Shown here: positions 46,106-57,114 of the stretch, piece by piece
Layout of the letters: every line of letters begins with the position of its first letter
Numbering within the stretch: position 1 is the first letter of the stretch
NCBI RefSeq assembly: GCF_014805685.1
Contig: NC_060911.1
Coordinates: 13,693,212 to 13,757,211 of the forward strand
Origin: Silurus meridionalis
Taxonomy: Eukaryota > Chordata > Actinopteri > Siluriformes > Siluridae
Length of the DNA: 64,000 nt
Direction: 5' to 3'
Position numbers and translations under genes: made by a program
Notes under the pieces: generated by a model
Database searches by the model: none
What the model was told of the DNA's origin: nothing
The model's input: only the letters and a program-made list of their open reading frames with translations

Positions 46106-46915
46106 CAAAGGTGGGTGAAGTTCACAAACCATGTAGTTGAGTAAAAGTAGAGATTCACTCAAAAAAATAAGACTCCAGTAAAAGTTAAAGTGTCCCTTCA
46201 AACTTTCACAAAAGTCCTCAGTTAAAGTACTTTCACTTAAGCAACTTAGTTGAAGTGAAAAGACTCGAATATGACTCTCAGCATAATCTATTAATAGAAG
46301 GATATGAATTATTCAAACGTTGATTGATTTCTATTACAATTATCATGAACCAAAACCTTTTTTACAACTACTTAAAAAAAAATCCCATTAATAAGCCCAC
46401 GGGTGTTGTGGCAAGTTCGAGTCTGGAGTTTCTTCCATCATTTATTCCGCTCTAAATGTTCTGCTTGCTTGTAGAATAGCCTTTATTTATCACATATACA
46501 TTAGAGCACAGTGAAATTTGTTTTTCACATATCCCAGCTTGCTTGGAAACTGGGGTCAGAGCACAGGATCGGCCATGATTTGGCACCCTGGAGCACAGAG
46601 GGTTAAGGGCCTTGCTCAAGAGACCAAGAGTGGCAGCTTGGCGATACCGGAGCTTGAACCCCCAACCTTCCGATCAGTAACCCAGCACCTTAACCACTGC
46701 ACCAAGCGGCAATTAAAACCAGTTCAAAACAAAGCATGTGCTCTACCCTGATTGGTGGTTTGCTGTGTGTTTGACCAGTTAAGTTTTTTGATTTTGAAAT
46801 GTAGTGATGTTAAAGTGTCCCCGACTTTAAATACTTCAGTAAAGCACAGATACGTGAAAAAGCTACTTAAGTACAGCAACAAATTACATTTACTTTATTA
46901 CTGTCCACCGCTGAA
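46106..46915. mobile_element. Inverted-repeat element with a SINE inserted
   Basis: The left part starts AAAGGTGGGTGAAGTTCACA and has many 'agtaaaagt/acttaag' phrases. The right part ends TATTACTGTCCACCGCTGAA. The reverse of that end (CAGCGGTGGACAGTAA) resembles the start. A SINE at 46490-46715 lies between them. The element class is unknown to me, but the text is a familiar fish repeat. Confidence 0.5.
46490..46715 (-). repeat. tRNA-derived SINE, long form
   Basis: It includes the extended tail CACATATACATTAGAGCACA and ACTGGGGTCAGAGCACAGGA. The body follows: GGGTTAAGGGCCTTGCTCAA, GAACCCCCAACCTTCCGATC and AGCACCTTAACCACTGCACC. It is the most complete antisense copy. Confidence 0.7.
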
Positions 46916-47199
46916 TATAACTAATCACTTATAGATGCCCATAGTTTTCATGAAAGGAGCCCCCAAAGGCAGTGGGGAACCCATGATTCTGTTACTTTTA
47001 TCTGGCTTATAGATCGTGATGACTCCTGAATGGAGTTCTCGTTTTTTTCTCCTTTACAAACTGTCTTGTGTTTACTCAGGTTTCCTTATGAATATTAAAA
47101 TTAGCTCGAATCTGAATCTTAAGTCTGACCTACATGTAAAAATTAAATAAAAAAATCTAATAATTTTTCACAGCACTGTATATATTTATATCTTACATC

Positions 47200-48010
47200 T
47201 GCCGCCCTGTGCCTTTATTCACGCTGTGTTGTATCGGGCCGTAACCTTGATCCGGCCTCATATGCAAGAACCATCGCACCGACTTTAAATAAAGAGTTTC
47301 ATCAGTTGCCTCCGATGTCATTACCATACGGAAAGGCTAATGAAGTTGTTGGCTTTGTTTTTTTTTCTTTGCAAAATGCGATGTAAAAACAGCACACGTT
47401 TAACAAGTCTAATACCAGGCTTCGTCTCTTATCACGCCCTATTAAGTGTGGAAAATGGGCCCTTGAAAGCCGTCCTGTCCTCCTTTCTTATTGACTCTAT
47501 CTGGACTCTAAAGAATGATTCAAAATGACTCGGTTTAAAGCGCTCCTGATCAAATGCTACACGGAAAGGCGACGTCTCAGTCCATTTGTAAACAGAACCC
47601 TAATTTACTTGGGGAAAAAAAAACCCACAAATACAAGGGTTACGACTGAGGGCTGGCAGTCTAATAAATATTCATGACACAGGAATTGTCACTTACATTG
47701 AGATTAGACGATGCAAATTATGCATTAATGAAACGCTTTTTTCCCTCCAACGGTGAAATTCAGCCGCTAATAATGACTGATTGCTTGAGTCCGGCGCAAG
47801 CAGAATACAGTAATGAAGTAAGTGTCTGTAATATGTAGCTGCCTAAACTCATCCAATCGCACGCTATACAATCCTTGGGGAGGGGGTAACATTGCTCATC
47901 GGAGGAGCCATTAAGCTACGAGGTGTCGTTGGCTTGGTCTCATCTCAACCTACAGACTATCGTTGCTCATAAATGATTTCTGAAGTGATTATGTGCTGTG
48001 GCTTTGCTGC
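47200..48010. promoter_or_regulatory. Candidate conserved noncoding region with POU/homeodomain sites
   Basis: No repeats are visible. ATGCAAATTATGCATTAATG at 47711-47730 contains an exact POU octamer ATGCAAAT, a second half-site ATGCAT and a homeodomain ATTAATG. TAATAAATATTCATGAC lies 50 bases earlier. It lies about 18 kb 3' of nrxn1. Function is inference. Confidence 0.3.
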
Positions 48011-48128
48011 TGACTCGATAAATCATTCATGCATGGCGGCATGAGAAATAATTGGTCACTTAATGACTAGGGTTTGGGTTGGTGTGCAGGAGGTTTGATA
48101 ATGTAGAATATATGATATAGATTCTGAT

Positions 48129-49165
48129 GCACTAGGAAGAGTCAATAGTGTGGAGTTATTAGTGCACTAGGGCGAGTCCGTAGTGTGGAGTATATCGCGC
48201 ACTAGGGCGAGTCGGTAGTGTGGAGTATATCGTGCACTAGGGCGAGTCGGTAGTGTGGAGTATATCGCGCATTAGGGCGAGTCGGTAGTGTGGGGTATAC
48301 CACGCACTAGGGCGAGTCGGTAGTGTGGAGTATATCGTGCACGAGAGCAAGTTAGTAGTGTGGAGTATATCGTGCACTAGGGTGAGTCGGTAGTGTGGAG
48401 TATATCGCGCACTAGGGCGAGTCGGTAGTGTGGAGTATATCGCGCACTAGGGCGAGTCGGTAGTGTGGAGTATATCGCACTAGGGCGAGTCGGTAGTGTG
48501 GAGTATATCGCGCACCAGGGCGAGTCGGTAGTGTGAGTATATCGCGCACCAGGGCGAGTCGGTAGTGTGGAGTATATCGCGCACCAGGGCGAGTCGGTAG
48601 TGTGGAGTATATCGCGCACCAGGGCGAGTCGGTAGTGGAGTATATCGCGCACTAGGGCGAGTCGGTAGTGTGGAGTATATCGCGCACTAGGGCGAGTCGG
48701 TAGTGTGGAGTATATTGTGCACTAGGGCGAGTCGGTAGTGTGGAGTATATCGCGCATTAGGGCGAGTCGGTAGTGTGGAGTATATCGCGCATTAGGGCGA
48801 GTCAGTAGTGTGGGGTATATTGTGCACAAGGGCGAGTCAGTAGTGTGGAGTATATTGTGCACTAGGGCGAGTCAGTAGTGTGGGGTATATTGTGAACGAG
48901 GGCAAGCCAGTAGTGTGGGGTATATTGTGCACGAGAGCGAGTCAGTAGTGTGGGGTATATTGTGCACTAGGGCAAGTCAGTAGTGAGGAGTATATCGTGC
49001 ACTAGGGCGAGCCAGTAGTGTGGGGTATATTGTGCACGAGGGCGAGTCAGTAGTGTGGGGTATATTGTGCACTAGGGCGAGTCAGTAGTGTGGGGTATAT
49101 TGTGCACGAGGGCGAGTCAGTAGTGTGGAGTATATCGTGCACGAGGGCGAGTCAGTAGTGTAGAG
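48129..49165. repeat. 35-bp minisatellite, about 29 units in two variant blocks
   Basis: The unit is GCGCACTAGGGCGAGTCGGT plus AGTGTGGAGTATATC. Unit starts at 48181 and 48216 confirm a period of 35. Up to about 48780 most units read GTCGGTAGTGTGGAG...CGCGC. After that they read GTCAGTAGTGTGGGG...TTGTGC. A few units lack 1-2 bases. The 91-codon minus-strand frame is a repeat by-product. Confidence 0.92.
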
Positions 49166-49579
49166 ATTTAAGGTCACATCAGGTCACAGTTGGACTCTGC
49201 AGCAGTGAGATGATGGTTTCTGTTGCTTTTTTAAAAATGTTCAAATGGAAAATTGTTCACTGTCTGTTTGCTTTCAGCTGCTGATTTGCTGAGGGATTCG
49301 GTCTAATGGCTGCGAGAGGCCGAGGGGGAGATTTCTTTTTATTTGTGAGTGATAAACAGCGATTTCTCGAGACGCCGTCTCTCCGTCTCCCTGTGCCACC
49401 TCCGGTGTTTACTGTTTTTCTGTAGCAGTGAAGTGGTTTTCTATACAGCGAGGCTCCACACTCACTTTTCAATCAGTTTTCTATGTTACTTCAGTTTCAG
49501 CAAATAATATTTCAGCACCGATCTGTCAGTTTTAATTCCAACTGTCAAAATCGACCAATCAGCTTCGCACAACTCTTTT

Positions 49580-51295
49580 AAGTATATTCTTTGTATATTC
49601 TTTTTCTTCTGTTCTTTCTATATTTCTTTCTTTATTTGTTCAACTAGTTTTATTTTTGTTCATTCATTCGTTTGTTTGTCACTTCCTTCCTTCTACCCTC
49701 GATCCTGTTCCTAGTTTCTTCCATACTTTCCTTGCTTCCTTTTTTCCTTCCCTTTATCAATCACTTTTCTTTCCTTCCTTCCCTATTTCCTTTCTTCCTT
49801 TTGTCTCCCCCCGTTTCTTTTCTTCCTTACTTTCTTTAGTTGTTCCTACTTACTCTAGATTTTTTTTCCTTTCTTTCCACTGTAGTTTCCTTCCTTTTTT
49901 TTTCCCTTCTTGCCTCCCCAGTTTCTTTCATCATTCCTACCTTACTTCTTTCTTCGTCTTTCCAGTTTTCTTCAGTTTCCTTCCTGCCTTAAATTTGGAA
50001 ACTGATGTTACTGCGTTTGTTATTCAGGTTACTGCAATATTAAAAAAAAAAAAAAAAAAAGGAAATCTTTTTGTTTTAGCATTTTTTTAAATAGATTTTT
50101 GAATAATAAAATCATTTTTTAATTAGCAGATTTTGGACCTGGTGCATGACAGCTCTATCAGTTATTTTATTCCTGCCCTCTTTCTATCTCTATATCATCT
50201 CTGTATCCTTTGCACCTCCTGCTAGTAAGAAACTAAGCAGGGAATTCTCTGTCTGTCCTCTTTCCTGGACTTTCTTCACCCACCACCTTTTCTCACTATC
50301 TTTGGTGTATTCTTTATTTTCTTTCTTTCTTTCATTCCATCATGCTGTCCCTAATTCCCTTCCTTCATTTCATACTTTTTATCTTTGTTCCATTTCATTT
50401 TAGTTGTTCTTCTCTCCTTCTTTACTTCCTTTTCTTTTGTTCCTTCCAAAATTATTTTCATCTCCCTAGTTCTGTCCCTCCTTTCTTTCTCCTTCCTTCA
50501 TTCCTTCCTTCCTTCCTTCCTTAAATTCATACTTTTTCTTTGTTCATTCTCATTCTAGTTTTTCTTTCTTCCCTTTTTACTTTCTTTTCTCCCATGTTTG
50601 TTTAATTATTTCCTTCTTTGCTTCCTTCCTTCCTTCCAAAATTATTTTCTTGCCTCCCTAGTTCTGTCCCTCCTTTCTTTCTCCTTCCTTCCTTCCATCC
50701 TTCCTTCCTTCCTCCCTTCCTTCATTCTCATTCTAGTTTCTTTCCTCCCTTCTTTACTTTTTCCTCCTAAGTTTGTTTAGTTCCTTCCTTCCTTCCTTCC
50801 TTCCTTCCTTCCTTCCTTCCTTCCTTCATTCATTCATTCATTCCTTCCTTCGCCTCCCTAGTTCTGTCATCCTTTCTTTCCTTCCTTCCTTATATACTTT
50901 TTCTTCGTTACTTCTCATTCAAGTTTTTCTTTCCTCCCTTCTTTACTTCGTTTTCTCCCCAGTGTCTTTTGTTCCTTTCTTCCATACTCCTTTCATTGCC
51001 TCCCTAGTTTTCTTCCTTCCTCCTTTCTTTTGTCTTTTCTTCATTCTTTGCCTGCCTGCCTAGTTTCTTTCCTTGCTTACTTTCTTAATTCCTTCATCCT
51101 CCATTTGCCTCCCTAGTTCTGTTCCTCCTTTCTTTCCCTTTCCTTCCTTCATACTTTCTTTTTTGTTCCTTCGTATTCTAGTTTTTTCTTTTTCTTTTCC
51201 TCCCCAGTTTGTTTTGTTCATTCCATCCCTACTTTCCTTTTCCCTCCCTTCCTTGCCTTCCTAGTTTCCTTCCTTCCTTAGTTTTCTTTCTCGCT
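49580..51295. repeat. 1.7-kb polypyrimidine tract (CCTT/CTTT-rich)
   Basis: The plus strand is almost purely C/T, with long CTTCCTTC runs. The best (CCTT) array is at 50785-50826, followed by (CATT) units. A short non-pyrimidine gap lies at 49990-50150. Frames read mostly F/S/L/P and are not genes. Confidence 0.92.
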
Positions 51296-51920
51296 TAAAT
51301 TACTCTCATAACACAGAAATTGATTGGTGTCTGCAACCGTAAATCAGATCTGATGCATTTTTAACCCACATTTTGCTCATTAAAGACTAGCAGAGAATTC
51401 CGGGAGTTCATTTGCTTTACACCTCTGTCCTGCATCCCGCTCATCCACCTCGAGCCACCGCATTCCCGTGTCGTCGGCCCTCGTCGGCGCGGTCTCTGGA
51501 GCTTCCTGTCACACGAGGCGGCGAGATGATGAAGTGTGGCAGGTGACGGCAGCGGCTGCTCCGTCCTTGTGCCTACGAGCGTTTCACAGCACTTCCATTA
51601 TCTGCATACGGATTATTTTCACAGCTGCCCTCAGGTGACTCGAGAACAGGATGCGTTTCGTTTCGCCGCTAACAATTCATGTATGAAGGAGAAGTCGTAA
51701 AGCTGTCCATCCGGGGCCGCTCTTCTGCGCCCGACTCAAACCTGCTTTATATTCATTTTAAAGAGGGGAAAATGGGGAGGTTTTTTTTTTACACAACAAC
51801 ATGCTCGGCTACGATAAGAGCGCTCGTTTTTATTTCGCCCTAAGCTAAGAAACCTATTAATACATTCCTAATCTACATACAGCCGAAGAGCTCTTTTTTT
51901 AAAAATGATATCATATATTC

Positions 51921-51923
<3 letters not shown>

Positions 51924-51993
<70 letters not shown>
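51924..51993. repeat. (AT)n microsatellite
   Basis: About 34 uninterrupted AT units. Confidence 0.95.
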
Positions 51994-51997
<4 letters not shown>

Positions 51998-52479
51998 CAC
52001 TGCAAAGGTTTTTTTTTTACCTAAAAAGAAATAAATCCACAAATCAATATTCAGCCAGATACCTAATTGTCTCACCTCATGCCCTTTTCTTTCATCTATT
52101 AAACACATGTACCAAATCTGCAGCAAAGCAGATCGATATTGAATTTATGACCCCCCTCCTAATATGTAAACTGTCACGCCGAAGATGGTCTCGTGAGCGA
52201 ATGTGGAAAAAAAAAAGACTGCAAAAAAAAAACCTAAAGTTTAACATCTCATTTTTCGCGATGTGTCGAGGTTTTTTTTTCCACGTCTCGTCTGGAGTTG
52301 TTTTCCAGTAATTGCTCGGAGATGTGAAATTACACCACGGTGTCACGATCGATAACGGGTGTTGTTATAAACTGAATTACAGATCATTGACTTTTAACGT
52401 TTCGGAAGACAAACACAGACAAAAAAAAAAGTGTTTAGTATATTAATGGAAGGTAATCAAAGTAAATAAACATTGATAA

Positions 52480-53145
52480 AGTATCGGGACACCCGACTTT
52501 TCCAGCCACAATTGTCTTTGGATGCGTTAGCATGACATTTTCTCTTTGTTTGAACTAAACCCAAAATCTGTTCCAGCATGTGAAAGATCTCCTGTTAAAG
52601 AGCACCATTGGGATGAACTGGAACATCACCTCCAGGCTTCCTTTCCTTACCTTCATCAGTACTTGACACAAATCTCTACAAGCAGCCTCAAAATCTGGTG
52701 GAACATCTATGCAGAAGAGTGGGAGATTGAACTAGGAGACCTAAAACTGACGATGCTATAAAACTTCAACTTTATTGAATATAACTGGAATGAATTGGAA
52801 CACACCCCAGGTATCTGTACCTCAGAACTTAACCTACTAGCTTGCTGAATGAATTTCACAAAAATCTCCACAAAATCTGGTGGAACATCTATGCAGAAGA
52901 TTGGGAGATTGAACTAGGAGACCTAAAACTGATGATGCTTTAGAACTTCAACTCTGTTGAACACCACTGAAATGAATTGGAACACACCCCAGGTATCTGT
53001 ACCTCAGAACGTGACCTACTAACTTGCTGAATGAATCTCACAAAAATCTCCACCAAATCTAGTGGAACATCTTCCCAGAAGAGTGGAGGTCATTATAATA
53101 GAAAATAGGGACTTTATGTGGAATAGGATGTTCCAAAAACATATG
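52480..53145 (+). mobile_element. Tc1-like family A copy with internal 182-bp tandem duplication
   Basis: It starts near GTATCGGGACACCCGACTTT. The block AACACACCCCAGGTATCTGT occurs at 52799 and 52981, exactly 182 bp apart, and a third related block starts near 52607 (GATGAACTGGAACATCACCT). Each carries AATCTGGTGGAACATCTATG or a variant. It ends in AGTGGAACATCTTCCCAGAA and TGTGGAATAGGATGTTCCAA. Confidence 0.7.
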
Positions 53146-53189
53146 ATCTTATCCTCAGGTTTCTGAAACCATTTTGTCAACTGAATGTC

Positions 53190-53355
53190 CTCACACTGTG
53201 AAATGTTTTCTTCGCATATCCCAGATGGTATGAAGCTGGGGTCAGAGATGATACAGCACCCCTGGAGCAGAGAGGGTTAAGGGCCTTGCTCAAGGGCCCC
53301 AAGAGTGACAGCTTGGTGATGTTAGGGCTCGAACCCCTGACCTTCACATGTTCCT
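53190..53355 (-). repeat. tRNA-derived SINE, long form
   Basis: TCTTCGCATATCCCAGATGG, AGCTGGGGTCAGAGATGATA, AGGGCCTTGCTCAAGGGCCC and GGCTCGAACCCCTGACCTTC run in antisense. The copy is truncated before box A. Confidence 0.65.
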
Positions 53356-53939
53356 TATACAACAAACCTTCGATTAACCTTTTTTTTTTTTTTTTTACAC
53401 AAAACTTCAGCACAAAGCTTTGCTAATAAATTCCAGTCCCCTGTCTTCTGCTGAAACTTATACACTGACATTGAGCCTGAGATTTGGTTTTATATCACAC
53501 AAAACCCTGAAGTTATTTCAGACGCCGTGCCGGAGCTGGACCCGAGAGGAAGTGGGCAAATCTCTCCTGCAATATTGAGCAGAACATGAACTGGATCTCG
53601 GAGCAAACCGACAAACCGCAAGATCACAGGGGAGCAGCAGGATGGAAACATAACGAAAACTGAGACGCTTCTCCTTTTGTGTTAAATAGTTGAGAAAAAT
53701 GCGTGACGTCCCGGGACACATGGACGTGCCTATAGCAAATGGATCGGGAGATGTTTGCGGGTGGAGCATTTTATTCTTTAAGTAGTGTTTTTGTAAAAAG
53801 GAATTTTTACATTCAAGAAGATATTTATGACTGTTGGAGCAATTTTTTACAAAATTCCCAAAAAGGAAACTCTTCTATTTGGTTTTGTTTGGGGGAGTTA
53901 AATGATCTCTTAGTGATAAAGGTCTAGAAAAAAAACAAG

Positions 53940-54092
53940 GAGGTGGTACTGTAGCTTGGTGGTTAAGGCGTTGGACTTTGGATTTCAAAGAGTTCAAATC
54001 GCAGCCACACCAAGCTGCTCCTTAGTTGTATGAATAAAATAAATGTAAGTGGCTCTAAAAAAGGGCATCTGCCAAATGCCATAAATGGAGAA
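53940..54092 (+). repeat. tRNA-derived SINE
   Basis: TAGCTTGGTGGTTAAGGCGT (A-box region), AAGAGTTCAAATCGCAGCCA (B-box region), CACCAAGCTGCTCCTTAG and the tail GGGCATCTGCCAAATGCCAT form a sense, nearly complete copy. Confidence 0.7.
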
Positions 54093-54229
54093 TGTTGAGA
54101 TTTGATTCAGCCATAGTCTTGTAGGTTATGTAGGTCATGTCCACATCGTTCCTAAAAAGAAGGTCCACACTAATAGATCATGAAAAAACTCTTTAAAATG
54201 ACATTTTCAAATGTATTCAGTTGGAAAAG

Positions 54230-55205
54230 CATTTGTTGAATGCTCAGCAAAAAAATGTTTTGCTGGACAGAGACTTTTTAATCAAGAGTCAACTTAGACT
54301 TGCAGCTAAGAGACTCCAGAATCAAAATTTGACTTGGACTTGCAGCTCAGCGACTTCAGACCCGAGAATGAAAGGAATTGAAGGAAGTTGCAGTTTAGAG
54401 ACTTGGAAATTTATTGGAGAATCAACTTGGACTTGAATCAGATATTCTAAAATCATGACTTCACTTAGATTTGCATTTCAGAAATTCCAGAATCAAGATT
54501 CAACTTGGACTCCAGAATTGAGACTCGACCAGAACTTGTAGGTTAAAGACTCGAGAATTAAGACTCGATCTAGACTTGCAGGATTCAAATTCAAGTTAAC
54601 AAACTAGAGTTACAACTCTTGAAAAGACCAGTACTTGACTCTGACTAGACACTTTGATATTTAGGAATCATTTTGGACTTGCAGGAATAAATTTAGACTT
54701 GTAGCTTGGAGATTTTATAATCTATTCTTAACTTGGATTTGTAACTCCGAGACACTAGAAACAAGACTCAACTTGGACTTGCTGCTTGGGGCTGTAGAAT
54801 CAAAATTCAACCAGAACTTGAAATGTCTAGAATTGAGCCTCGATCTAGACTTGCAGGATTTGGGTAAAAGTTTAGAGACTAGAGTTACAGTTCGTAAAAA
54901 TATCTGGACTCGACTCTGGCTAGCAGCTCAAACACTCACTTAAGAATCATTTTAAACTTTCAGCTCAGAGACTCTAGAATCGAGACTCTACTTGAACATG
55001 CTGTTTAAAGACTTTAGAATTGAGACTCGATCTAGACTTGCAGGATTCAAATAAAAGGATTCAAATAAAAGTTTAGAAACTAGAGTTACAATTCCTGAAT
55101 AGACCTGGACTTGACCCTCAGACACTCTGATCATTTTCTCTGATCATCATCACTCAGGAATCATTTAGAACTTGCAGCTTCGAGACTCCAGATTTGATGG
55201 TTAAA
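54230..55205. repeat. Degenerate array of about 45-bp units with higher-order organisation
   Basis: The phrase ACTTGGACTTGCAGCTCAGA, with GACTCTAGAATC.AGACTC, recurs with many changes. A longer phrase, CGATCTAGACTTGCAGGATT, starts at about 54564, 54840 and 55028. Each time it is followed by A(A/G)A(A/G)ACTAGAGTTACA within about 30-45 bases, showing larger units made of smaller ones. I do not recognise the family with certainty. Confidence 0.7.
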
Positions 55206-55569
55206 TTGTGACAATTTACCCACCTTTCAGATTGAATCTCCAAAAAAGTACCCTGGGGTTTGAGCATGAGTTCCCGTTCTCACGTACTGACATCTGTATT
55301 TCGTCTTAAGCCCGCGAGATGGAAATTGAGCAGGCGGGCGAAATAAAGTCATCTCGTGAAAGTGTTTCATCTGCAAACACGCTGCATTCTCGAGCAAACT
55401 GGATTAGGATTCTCTCGGGGGGGTGGCGGGGGTTTGAAACGGAGCAGCGACTTCAGACGAAAGCTTGTCTCATTATCGCATGCTCGTGTAGAGATTAAGG
55501 CGACACCTGGGTGACGCTCGGTGTCCCCGTTCCCACAAGAAACCTGACTTCTGCCTAATAACGCTGTGT

Positions 55570-55605
<36 letters not shown>
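55570..55605. repeat. (AC)n microsatellite
   Basis: About 17 AC units. Confidence 0.95.
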
Positions 55606-55609
<4 letters not shown>

Positions 55610-55680
55610 AATAAAGACGCTGCGGAGTTTGGAATGACAGCATGCATCATTGAGAAGTAAATATTTGGGTGAGCACTGAA

Positions 55681-55682
<2 letters not shown>

Positions 55683-55737
<55 letters not shown>
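55683..55737. repeat. (GT)n microsatellite
   Basis: About 27 GT units. With the AC array 80 bases upstream it forms an inverted pair. Confidence 0.95.
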
Positions 55738-55740
<3 letters not shown>

Positions 55741-56040
55741 AACGATTTATCCCGAATACGAGATGGAGAAGATTGTGTTCATCTAACCGTCGAACAAAGG
55801 CGCTCGAGGCGGAGCTGCAAAAATTAGAAGTGGTGAAAAGGGATCGCTAACACTTCCAAGAATATCGTACACTCCGCCAGAAAAAACGTAACACTCACCA
55901 CCGCGTCTGGGATGTAATTGGACACTGATGGAACTTGGACTCCTGCGCTGTGGATTGGAACGATGGGGATCGGATATCGGGTTTAATTAGAGATAAATCT
56001 AACTTTTTTTGCACGGATCTTTGGGTGTTTCATATCAAAA

Positions 56041-56665
56041 TAAATAAATGAATGAAAAAAGAGAGAGAGAAAAAAATTTATGAGAGACAGGGGGACATAC
56101 ACATAATGAGAGAGACACAAAGAGAAAGATGTGGACACAGAATGATAGACATGAGCAAAAGAGATAAATAAGGAGAGAGAGATGAAAAGAAAGCATAATA
56201 GGAAAGGAAATCAATTTAAAACAATTTGAGACAGACAGAAAGAGAGAGAGAGGAGAAAGAGAGAGAGACAACAAGAGTGAGATAAAAGAAAGAACAAGAA
56301 CGTGAAAGAGAGATGCATAGACAACATGAAAGAGAAAGAGAAATGTAGACAGAGACAGTGAGAATGATACAGTGAGACACGCACCGAGAGTAAGACAAAA
56401 CTCACAGAGAGAGACAAACAAAAGAGATGAAAAGACAGTGAGAGAAAAAGGAGTAAAAGAGACAGAGTGAGACAACATAAAGAAGTAAGATACACAGACA
56501 GACAAGAAGAGAGACACATGGAGAAAGAAAGAGGCAGAGAATAAAAGAGAACGATAAAGGAGAATGAGACAGAGAGACAAAAAAGAAAGCGAGATGCACA
56601 GAAAGATAGATAGTCATGTACAGAGTGAAAGACAGACAAAAAAGAGAGAAAGAGAAAAACTGTGT
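56041..56665. repeat. Polypurine (GAGA/AGAC-rich) tract
   Basis: Plus-strand GAGAGAGA, AGAGACA and GACAGA runs with occasional T. Open minus-strand frames of up to 181 codons (S/L/F/V/C-rich) result from the bias and are not genes. Confidence 0.9.
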
Positions 56666-57114
56666 TCTGATTGTGGATTGTGAAGAAGGATGCAGCAGTA
56701 TCAGGTCTATTCATCTGTCCTTCACTGCTGCTTTACAGGAGGGTAAAGAGTTCACCTGCAACTTCCTGTTGTTACCATGGTGACTGAAACCTCGAGCCAC
56801 CTTCACAGTCGCTCGCCTCCCCAAAAATTATGTTGAGAAGTTCTCCATAACGAGCAAACACATCCATAACGAGGCCTGCAAACACTTTCTCGACAATGTC
56901 TCTCTCTGTCTGTCTGTTTGTCTGTATATAAATCACTAAACCAATAGAATGTGTGTGTTGAAGTAATGCATTAAATTGAGGTAGAAGTTTGAGCCCTCAA
57001 CCAGGAGAACGCCAAGGACTAGAGACTAGAACCTGGAATCTAGAACACCTGAGACCTCATTCTACCAGTTTTCACACACACACATATTGCATCACACACA
57101 GGAATCTCATGCAG

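Noticed and set aside
48377..48652. 91-codon repetitive minus-strand frame
   Set aside because: It lies wholly inside the 35-bp minisatellite and repeats with it.
48129..49165. CRISPR array
   Set aside because: Repeats are directly adjacent with no unique spacers, and this is vertebrate DNA.
49656..51264. Several long F/S/L/P-rich plus-strand frames resembling membrane proteins
   Set aside because: They come from a polypyrimidine tract in which stop codons are rare; composition explains them fully.
56035..56714. 181- and 167-codon hydrophobic minus-strand frames
   Set aside because: They are the complement of a GAGA-rich polypurine tract; the apparent membrane segments are a base-composition artefact.
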